From positions 1 through 64,000 of the forward strand of contig JADJWP010000001.1 in NCBI GenBank assembly GCA_016716305.1: a stretch of 64,000 nucleotides of DNA, in the 5' to 3' direction. Of this stretch, positions 57,857 through 64,000 are shown piece after piece. Position numbers and translations under genes: made by a program. This DNA comes from Chloracidobacterium sp. (GTDB lineage: Bacteria; Acidobacteriota; Blastocatellia; Pyrinomonadales; Pyrinomonadaceae). Numbering within the stretch: position 1 is the stretch's first letter; each line of letters opens with the position of its first letter. The notes under the pieces are model-generated. The model made no database searches, was not told where the DNA came from, and worked only from the letters and a program-made list of their open reading frames with translations.

Positions 57857-59221
57857 ATGGAAACAACCGAAAAGACCGTCCTCCGAACAAACGCCGTGTG
57901 GTTCGCACTCGTCGTTTTGTTTGCGATCAACACGATCAACTTCTTTGACCGTCAGATACTTGGTGCGGTCGGCGAACCGATCCGTAAAGAGTTCGGGCTG
58001 AGCGACGCATCGCTTGGGCTTCTCGGGACGGCATTCACGCTGCTTTACGCCTTGGTCGGAATACCGCTTGGCCGATTGGCCGACAAGATCGGTCGCAAGA
58101 GCATTCTCTCGGCCGGTGTGTTTGCGTGGAGCCTGATGACCGCAGCTTCGGGGCTCGCACAAAATTTCTGGCACATATTCGCCCTTCGTCTCGGCGTTGG
58201 CGTCGGCGAGGCCTCGTGTGCACCGGCAGCAACGTCGTTGATCGGCGACCTTTTTCCGCCGAGTTGGCGTGCCAAGGCGTTGTCGATCTTCATGCTTGGG
58301 CTTCCGGTCGGTGTAGCTCTCAGCTTCGCGGTAAGCGGCACGATCGCAAAGGAATATGGCTGGCGAGCCGCTTTTTTTGTCGCCGGAATTCCGGGCATTC
58401 TCTGTGCCGTCGCGGTCCTTTTCATTCACGAGCCGAAACGCGGTGCTTCCGAGACTCACGATATCGGTTCAATGGTGCGTCAGGGTTCGCCCTATCTCAA
58501 CGTCCTTCGGTCGCCGACTATGCGTTGGATAATCATTTCCGGTGCGGTCCACAATTTCAACATGTACGCCATCGGCTCGTTCATTACGCCGTTCCTCATG
58601 CGTTATCACGGCCTCGATATACAGCAGGCCAACTTCGTATCGATGATCGTTTACGGACTTATGGGAGCACCGGGATTGCTTATCGGCGGCTTCATCGGCG
58701 ATGCCGTCATGAAAAAACGAACGAACGGACGAATGCTCGTCGGAACGGTCGCAATAGCATTGTCGATCCCGACGGTCTATCTCGCTCTCAGCGTTCCGCA
58801 GGGAAGCACAACGATCTTTCTCGTTTTGATGGGAGTAGCGTGCGGCCTGATGTACTTTTATTACTCAACGGTCTACTCGACCATTCAGGACGTTACCGAA
58901 CCGGCTTCACGCGGTACAGCAATGGCTGTCTATTTCTTTGCGATGTACGTCCTCGGAGCATCGCTCGGCCCTTATGGGACCGGACTGCTCAGCGATTACT
59001 ACACACGCCTTGCAGCATCTCGATCGGGCGTCATTGACCTCACCCAAGCTGCCCTCGAACCCTTCCGTGCCGAGGGGCTTCACACCGCGATGTATGTCAT
59101 TCCGGCGCTCGGCGTACTGCTTATGCTTGTGCTGCTGGCGGGCTCGCGAACGGTGACAAAAGAGATCGAGCAGATGCAGGCATGGATGCGTGAATCGGCG
59201 AGATCCGACAGATCATCGTAA
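57857..59221 (+). CDS. MFS transporter
   Basis: 454 aa, about 12 transmembrane helices. The MFS loop motif is PLGRLADKIGRKSI between helices 2 and 3; FFDRQILGAVGEPIRKEF at the N terminus and GEASCAPAATSLIGDLF in helix 5 fit the spinster/anion:cation symporter-like branch. Substrate unknown. The charged end (RTVTKEIEQMQAWMRE) is cytoplasmic. Confidence 0.82.
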   Translation: METTEKTVLRTNAVWFALVVLFAINTINFFDRQILGAVGEPIRKEFGLSDASLGLLGTAFTLLYALVGIPLGRLADKIGRKSILSAGVFAWSLMTAASGLAQNFWHIFALRLGVGVGEASCAPAATSLIGDLFPPSWRAKALSIFMLGLPVGVALSFAVSGTIAKEYGWRAAFFVAGIPGILCAVAVLFIHEPKRGASETHDIGSMVRQGSPYLNVLRSPTMRWIIISGAVHNFNMYAIGSFITPFLMRYHGLDIQQANFVSMIVYGLMGAPGLLIGGFIGDAVMKKRTNGRMLVGTVAIALSIPTVYLALSVPQGSTTIFLVLMGVACGLMYFYYSTVYSTIQDVTEPASRGTAMAVYFFAMYVLGASLGPYGTGLLSDYYTRLAASRSGVIDLTQAALEPFRAEGLHTAMYVIPALGVLLMLVLLAGSRTVTKEIEQMQAWMRESARSDRSS

Positions 59222-59334
59222 CAGCTATCGGTGAGCATCTATTTCGCAGTTCATCCTAGTTACTCTTGATCGAACCGCGGCTCAGAACTCTAGGGCCGAT
59301 TATGCTAAAATCTCGTTTTATACACCTATAAGTT

Positions 59335-61008
59335 ATGGCAACCGAGATCAAAGAAGCATTAATGGCAGCTGAGGCCGAGAAGGCACGTTGGGAAGCGGAG
59401 ACGCTGCAGAAGGTATTGGACAAGACCGCTGAGCGAAAGCGTTCGTTCGAAGGTGTCAGCCTCGAACCGGTCGAACGCCTATACACCGAAGCCGATTCCG
59501 AAGGTATGGATATCGGCTTCCCCGGCGAGTTCCCTTACACACGCGGAATACACCCTACTGGTTATCGTGGCAAGCTCTGGACGATGCGTCAGTTCGCGGG
59601 CTTTTCTTCGCCTGAGAATACCAACGCTCGCTTCAAGTATCTGCTCGAACACGGCCAGACCGGATTGTCGGTAGCCTACGACCTTCCGGCGTTGATGGGC
59701 CTTGATGCCGACTCGCCGTTGAGCGAAGGCGAGGTCGGAAAATGCGGGGTCGCGGTTTCATCCCTTGCCGATTTCGAAGTGCTTTTCGACGGCATTCCGC
59801 TCGATCAGGTGACCGTCTCGCAGACGATCAACGCTCCGGCCCCGATCTTCCTTGCGATGTATCTGGTCGTGGCCGAAAAGCAGAAGGCTGATTTCAACAA
59901 GATCTCGGGCACGCTGCAGAACGACATTCTTAAGGAATATATCGCTCAGAAAGAGTGGATCTATCCGATAAAACCGGCGATGAAGCTGGTCATCGATACG
60001 TTCGAATACACGACCAAGCACGTTCCGAAATACAACCCGATCTCGATCTCCGGTTACCACATCCGCGAAGCCGGTGCGACGGCTTTGCAGGAGCTTGCGT
60101 TCACCCTGCGTGACGGCGTCGAGTACGTCCAATACGGCGTCGATCGCGGTATGGACGTTGATGAATTCGTCCCGAGGCTGTCGTTCTTCTTTAATGCTCA
60201 CAACGACTTTTTCGAAGAGATCGCAAAGTATCGTGCGGCTCGCGTCGTCTGGGCAAAGACGATGAAGGAACGCTTTGGTGCAAAGAATCCGCGGACGATG
60301 CAGATGCGGTTTCACACACAGACCGCGGGCGTTTCCTTGACCGTCCAGCAGCCGCTGATCAACATTGCACGCGTCGCCATTCAGGCTCTTGCCGGCGTGC
60401 TCGGGGGAACGCAGTCGCTCCACACCGATTCTTACGACGAAGCCCTTGCCCTGCCGACGGATGAGGCCGCACTCATCGCTCTCCGGACACAGCAGATAAT
60501 CGCCGAGGAAACCGGCGTTGCCAACACGGTCGACCCGCTCGGCGGCAGCTATTATGTCGAATCGCTGACCCAAAAGATGATCGATGGCTGTCTTGATTAT
60601 TTCGACAAGATCGACGGATTCGGCGGGATGGTAGAGGCCGTTGAGGCGGGCTTCCCGCAGCGTGAGATACAGGAATCCGCCTATCTCTATCAGAAAGCCG
60701 TCGAACGCGGCGAGCAGACCATCGTCGGCGTCAACAAATACACGATGGATGAGGATGCCGGAAAATACAACATCCTCCAGATCGACGAAGCCGTTCGCGA
60801 CCACCAGCTTGAACGGCTGGCTCACGTCAAGGCAACCCGCGATAATGGTGCCGTCGCGATCGCTCTCGATAAGCTGAAACTTGCCGCCAGTTCGGGTGAC
60901 AATACGATGCCTTCGATCATCGAGGCCGTCGCCGCCTACGCTACCGTCGAAGAGATATGCGTCGCGTTGCGAGATGTTTACGGCATTTACGAGGAGCCGG
61001 CTTTTTAA
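59335..61008 (+). CDS. methylmalonyl-CoA mutase catalytic (alpha) subunit, without B12 domain
   Basis: 557 aa. Interconverts (R)-methylmalonyl-CoA and succinyl-CoA. Family landmarks: FPYTRGIHPTGYRGKLWTM, RQFAGFSSPENTNARFKYLL, GLSVAYDLPALMG, SQTINAPAPIFLAMYL, NPISISGYHIREAGATALQE, GVLGGTQSLHTDSYDEALALP. The protein ends after the TIM-barrel, so the cobalamin-binding domain must be a separate polypeptide, as in two-component archaeal-type mutases. That partner (about 140 aa) is not in the window. Confidence 0.88.
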   Translation: MATEIKEALMAAEAEKARWEAETLQKVLDKTAERKRSFEGVSLEPVERLYTEADSEGMDIGFPGEFPYTRGIHPTGYRGKLWTMRQFAGFSSPENTNARFKYLLEHGQTGLSVAYDLPALMGLDADSPLSEGEVGKCGVAVSSLADFEVLFDGIPLDQVTVSQTINAPAPIFLAMYLVVAEKQKADFNKISGTLQNDILKEYIAQKEWIYPIKPAMKLVIDTFEYTTKHVPKYNPISISGYHIREAGATALQELAFTLRDGVEYVQYGVDRGMDVDEFVPRLSFFFNAHNDFFEEIAKYRAARVVWAKTMKERFGAKNPRTMQMRFHTQTAGVSLTVQQPLINIARVAIQALAGVLGGTQSLHTDSYDEALALPTDEAALIALRTQQIIAEETGVANTVDPLGGSYYVESLTQKMIDGCLDYFDKIDGFGGMVEAVEAGFPQREIQESAYLYQKAVERGEQTIVGVNKYTMDEDAGKYNILQIDEAVRDHQLERLAHVKATRDNGAVAIALDKLKLAASSGDNTMPSIIEAVAAYATVEEICVALRDVYGIYEEPAF

Positions 61009-61018
61009 TTTTGCACCA

Positions 61019-61086
61019 GTTACGAGTTTTCAGTTCCGAGTTTCCAGTTTCTTACTCGAAACTCACAACTCATAACTCGAAACTGT
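61019..61086. repeat. AACTCGAAACT-type repeats forming an imperfect hairpin
   Basis: GAGTTTTCAGTTCCGAGTTT and the following CAGTTTCTTACTCGAAAC form one arm; ACTCATAACTCGAAACTG the other, so the region can fold. The unit AACTCGAAACT/ its complement recurs several times between the mutase stop (61008) and the ATG at 61097. Confidence 0.55.
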
Positions 61087-61096
61087 TGACTAACTT

Positions 61097-61450
61097 ATGC
61101 AAGATTTCAAGAAGCTCTTGGTTTGGCAGAAGGCACACGAATTAGCTCTGCACACTTACAGAATTACGGCAGACTTTCCGAAAGAAGAACTCTTCGGATT
61201 GAGAAACACTCTTAGGAAGACCAGTATCTATATTCCGGGACTCATCGCCGAAGGTTCCGCAAGAGAGAATAATTTCGAATTCTCAAAGGCAATCGCCAAC
61301 TCCATTGCTTTGGCGAACCGGATGGAGTATTACGTACTCGTCGCACGCGATCTCGAACGTCTCGGCGAACAGGTTCAAAGCGAGTACGCAGATCGAATAA
61401 TCGAAGTTCGAAAGATGCTGAGCGGATTCAATCAGCGGCTTGCACCGTAG
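61097..61450 (+). CDS. four-helix bundle protein (S23/Avd-like)
   Basis: 117 aa of the TIGR02436/S23 four-helix-bundle family: FKKLLVWQKAHELALHTYRIT, LRNTLRKTSIYIPGLIAEGSAR, NNFEFSKAIANSIALANRMEYY. Members sit in 23S rRNA intervening sequences, next to diversity-generating retroelements (Avd) or, as here, alone. The preceding repeat region and the isolated position suggest a mobile or strain-variable gene. It converges with the next gene and overlaps it by 19 bp. Confidence 0.8.
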   Translation: MQDFKKLLVWQKAHELALHTYRITADFPKEELFGLRNTLRKTSIYIPGLIAEGSARENNFEFSKAIANSIALANRMEYYVLVARDLERLGEQVQSEYADRIIEVRKMLSGFNQRLAP

Positions 61451-62730
61451 CTCACCCGCCAAATCTTGCGACCGCCATCGTCGGTGATGAGAAGCGAACC
61501 GTCGGAATTGACGAGCAGGCCTACCGGACGGCCCCAGACCTCGTTCGAATCTGGGTTCGGCAGCCAGCCTGAGACGAAGTCTTCGTATGCATTCGCTTCG
61601 AGCTTTCCTTTGTCGTCAAACTTGATGCGGACGACCGTATAGCCTGACAGCTTTGCCCTGTTCCACGAACCGTGAAAAGCGACGAAAGCATCGCCGCGAT
61701 ATTCCTTCGGGAACATCTTTCCGGTGTAGAACTCGATCCCGAGTGCGGCAACGTGCGAGGTGAAGAGGACGTCGGGAACGATCGATCGCTTGACGTGGTC
61801 GGGCGATTCGCCCTTTCGACGCGGATCCTCATTCTGGCCGATGTAGGAATAGGGCCAGCCGTAAAAGCCGCCTTCTTTCACGCTTGTCGCATAATCGGGG
61901 ACGAGGTCGTCGCCAAGGCCGTCGCGTTCGTTGACCGCGGTCCACAACTCTCCGGTCTTCGGATTCCACGCCAGCCCGATCGGGTTTCTGAGTCCGCCGG
62001 CGTAGATCCTGTGGTTTTTGCCGTCGGGATCGTAGACCGAGATGGCCGCACGACGCGGATCGTCCTCGACCGAAACGTTGGTCGCCGAACCGATCGAGAC
62101 AAACATCTTTTTGCCATCGGGCGAGAATATCACGTTGCGTGTCCAATGCTGGTTATAACCGCCGGCGGTTAGCTCGACGATGCGTTCGGGGTCGCCGACG
62201 GCTTCGGTCTGTCCGGTCTTATACCGGAACCGGACAACCGAATCGGTGTTCGCAACATAGAACCAATCGCCGTGAAAGGCCATCCCAAAAGGCTGTGCGA
62301 GCTTAGCCGACCAGACCCAACGCTGGTCTGCCTTGCCGTCCTTATTCGCATCGCGCAGTACGACGACGCGGTTCGCACGCGAATCGGCAACAAAGACGTC
62401 GCCATTCGGGGCAAGGGCCATCCACCTTGGATATGTGAAATCGCCCTCGGCAAAGACGTTGACCTTAAAGCCTTTCGGGACCGTCAGGGTCGCATCTGCC
62501 GGCTGCGGTATGACACGCGAAGGCCGCCGGGCACTCTCGGTATGAAACGGTGCGGGCAGCTTTGCTGGATCGATCGATGTGACAAGCGGACGTTGTGTTT
62601 CGACGATCTTCGGCAGCGTCGCGGCGATCGGTAAAGGCGTCGGCGAGGGCGTTTGGCAAATGACGGCCAAGACCGGAGAGGACAATATGAATGCTGCTGC
62701 GGCAACTTGTTTGGTATAATCCTTAAACAT
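61432..62730 (-). CDS. secreted sorbosone-dehydrogenase-like (PQQ-type) propeller protein
   Basis: 432 aa. Signal peptide (AAAAFILSSPVLAVICQTPS) and a six-bladed propeller of the glucose/sorbosone dehydrogenase family: GFKVNVFAEGDFTYPRWMAL, PNGDVFVADSRANRVVVLRD, RNPIGLAWNPKTGELW, FYGWPYSYIGQNEDPR, FHGSWNRAKLSGYTVVRIKF and SLLITDDGGRKIWRVSY. It probably oxidises sugars or aldose-type substrates in the periplasm with PQQ; the substrate is not decided by sequence. It starts 17 nt from the divergent YraN-like gene. Confidence 0.75.
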   Translation of the reverse strand: MFKDYTKQVAAAAFILSSPVLAVICQTPSPTPLPIAATLPKIVETQRPLVTSIDPAKLPAPFHTESARRPSRVIPQPADATLTVPKGFKVNVFAEGDFTYPRWMALAPNGDVFVADSRANRVVVLRDANKDGKADQRWVWSAKLAQPFGMAFHGDWFYVANTDSVVRFRYKTGQTEAVGDPERIVELTAGGYNQHWTRNVIFSPDGKKMFVSIGSATNVSVEDDPRRAAISVYDPDGKNHRIYAGGLRNPIGLAWNPKTGELWTAVNERDGLGDDLVPDYATSVKEGGFYGWPYSYIGQNEDPRRKGESPDHVKRSIVPDVLFTSHVAALGIEFYTGKMFPKEYRGDAFVAFHGSWNRAKLSGYTVVRIKFDDKGKLEANAYEDFVSGWLPNPDSNEVWGRPVGLLVNSDGSLLITDDGGRKIWRVSYGASR

Positions 62731-62747
62731 CTATTTCCCCTTTTTCT

Positions 62748-63227
62748 TTGGTCGTTGTGGAACTATCAGTGTTACAACAGGATATACGCCCGGATGACAG
62801 CAGTTCAAGTTACCTTGGTCTGAAAGGCGAAAAGCTTGCCGCCGATCATCTGGAAAGCCAGGGCTACCGGCTTGTTGTGTCGAATTTTCAAGTTCCGGTC
62901 GGCCGCAATTCGAGGGGTGTGCAGGTGACAGGCGAGATCGACATCGTCGCACTCGATGCCGACGTGCTTTGCTTCATCGAGGTAAAGACGCGTCGCTCGG
63001 CGCAGTTCGGCGGTCCGCTTACAGCCGTCGATCTTCGAAAGCAACGCCAGATCACCCGAACCGCACGGGCTTACCGCAGGATCTTTCGCGTATTCGAAAT
63101 GGATCACCGTTTCGATGTGGTCACGGTCCTGATCGAAAGAGGTTCGAGCCCGAAGATCGAACTCGTAAAGGGATATTGGTCGGAAAGCAGGTTTCGCAAA
63201 CAATATTGGAGTGGCGATATCTTATAA
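62748..63227 (+). CDS. YraN-family (UPF0102) nuclease-like protein
   Basis: 159 aa. PD-(D/E)XK-like core of UPF0102: LGLKGEKLAADHLESQGYRL, GEIDIVALDADVLCFIEVKTR (E-D-ExK order) and KQRQITRTARAYRR. A short insertion (GRNSRGVQVT) precedes the GEID motif. The start is uncertain: TTG 62748 or GTG 62757; no ribosome site is visible. Usually near rnhB or methyltransferase genes; not here. Function in the cell not settled. Confidence 0.75.
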   Translation: MVVVELSVLQQDIRPDDSSSSYLGLKGEKLAADHLESQGYRLVVSNFQVPVGRNSRGVQVTGEIDIVALDADVLCFIEVKTRRSAQFGGPLTAVDLRKQRQITRTARAYRRIFRVFEMDHRFDVVTVLIERGSSPKIELVKGYWSESRFRKQYWSGDIL

Positions 63228-63284
63228 TTTTGTCCGAACCGAATTTCGGGAACGGGCGTATCAATGTCGACAGGATCAAAACTT

Positions 63285-64000
63285 ATGAGAAAAATATCAG
63301 TAATGTTCTTCGCGCTGTTGCTGTCTGTAACCATGACAAATGTTAGTTACGCCCAGCTGCCGCCGATCATTGACCGCGAGGTCATCTTCGGCAATCCGGA
63401 ATACGCCGGTGCTCAGATCTCGCCCGACGGGCGTTATATTTCGTTCGTCAAGCCTTATAAAGGCACGATGAACGTCTGGGTCAAGGGTGTCAGCGAGCCA
63501 TTCGACGCGGCCCGTCCGATGACTGCCGATACGGCCCGACCGGTAAGGAATTACTTCTGGTCAAGAGACGGAAAGTACATTTTGTTCGTCCAGGACAAGG
63601 GCGGCGACGAGAATTTTAACGTCTATGCAGTCAATCCCGCAGACAAACCCGCGGCCGGCAGCGACGTTCCGAACGCACGAAATCTTACCGATGCTAAGGG
63701 CATAAGGGCGATCATTCAGGCCGTCCCCGAGACCGATCCGGATGCGATCTTTGTCGGGATCAACGACCGCGATAAAGCGTGGCACGACCTCTATAAGGTC
63801 AAGATCTCGACCGGTGAACGGACGCTAATCAGCGAAAACCGTGACCGCTATCAGGGCATGGTGTTCGATAATGCAGATAAGCTCAGAATGGCTGTCCGCT
63901 CGGCTCCGAATGGCGACACCGAGATCCTGAAGATCTCTGCTGACGGAAAGGCAACGAAGATCTACGACTGCAACACGTTCGAGACGTGCGGGCCGATAAG
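63285..64000 (+). CDS. secreted S9 family peptidase, 5' part only
   Basis: Frame open from ATG 63285 to the window end (238 codons). Signal peptide (RKISVMFFALLLSVTMTNVSYA), then DREVIFGNPEYAGAQISPDGRYISFVKP and FWSRDGKYILFVQDKGGDEN, typical of the N-terminal propeller of S9 prolyl oligopeptidases. The catalytic domain must lie beyond 64000. It is a second S9 peptidase in the window, unlike the one at 1985 in the left block. Confidence 0.75.
   Translation, partial: MRKISVMFFALLLSVTMTNVSYAQLPPIIDREVIFGNPEYAGAQISPDGRYISFVKPYKGTMNVWVKGVSEPFDAARPMTADTARPVRNYFWSRDGKYILFVQDKGGDENFNVYAVNPADKPAAGSDVPNARNLTDAKGIRAIIQAVPETDPDAIFVGINDRDKAWHDLYKVKISTGERTLISENRDRYQGMVFDNADKLRMAVRSAPNGDTEILKISADGKATKIYDCNTFETCGPI

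Overview
The window reads like an Acidobacteriota chromosome, plausibly class Blastocatellia. Evidence: LPS genes (lpxB, lpxD, lptD), an ECF sigma factor fused in operon to a Ser/Thr kinase with a beta-propeller, a large secreted propeller protein with a Solibacter-type C-terminal domain, and many S9 peptidases and TPR proteins. The taxonomic call is inference; there is no rRNA here.

Positions 1-25,475 are visibly lower in G+C (about 45-48% in the lines I counted) than the rest (about 55-60%). This stretch ends exactly at a tRNA-Pro(GGG) gene and carries an excisionase and tyrosine integrase next to that tRNA, so it is probably an integrated genomic island whose left end I could not find in the window. 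It holds three blocks. Block 1 (404-6458) is an ECF-like sigma factor, a zinc-finger anti-sigma factor, a secreted S9 peptidase, a small Cys-rich secreted peptide and a secreted TPR-CHAT protease. Block 2 (6678-19970) is a defence operon: two unknown genes, an SNF2-type helicase with DUF3883, a DUF6508/wHTH-like protein, a DUF1156 adenine methylase, a small unknown and a DUF499 ATPase. This is the helicase-methylase-ATPase (Hma) trio with embedded extra genes. Block 3 (20210-23770) is a 66-aa protein, a coiled-coil PD-(D/E)XK nuclease and an HTH protein with four DUF4379-like zinc ribbons. A conserved 36-bp element occurs once ahead of block 2 and twice ahead of block 3, linking the two operons.

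Positions 25.5-31 kb hold tRNA-Pro, a MerR regulator divergent from thiL, an SRPBCC-like protein, a hydrolase, an HNH nuclease, a methyltransferase and small unknowns. Positions 31-43 kb hold the sigma/kinase pair, a TonB-like protein, cysS, a methyltransferase, a cysteine-dioxygenase-like protein and a pyruvate dehydrogenase operon (pdhA, pdhB, a GIY-YIG gene, pdhC). Positions 43-64 kb are core-like: TPR protein, EamA transporter, STAS, lpxD, lpxB, secreted propeller, ilvE, spermidine-synthase-like membrane protein, lptD, NtrC-type regulator, lipoprotein, MFS transporter, methylmalonyl-CoA mutase catalytic subunit, four-helix-bundle protein, sorbosone-dehydrogenase-like protein, YraN, and the start of another S9 peptidase.

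Many genes between 1 and 29.1 kb are broken by single-base indels, several in homopolymers, while none from 30 to 64 kb are. I read these mostly as sequence errors and give the reconstructed gene spans.
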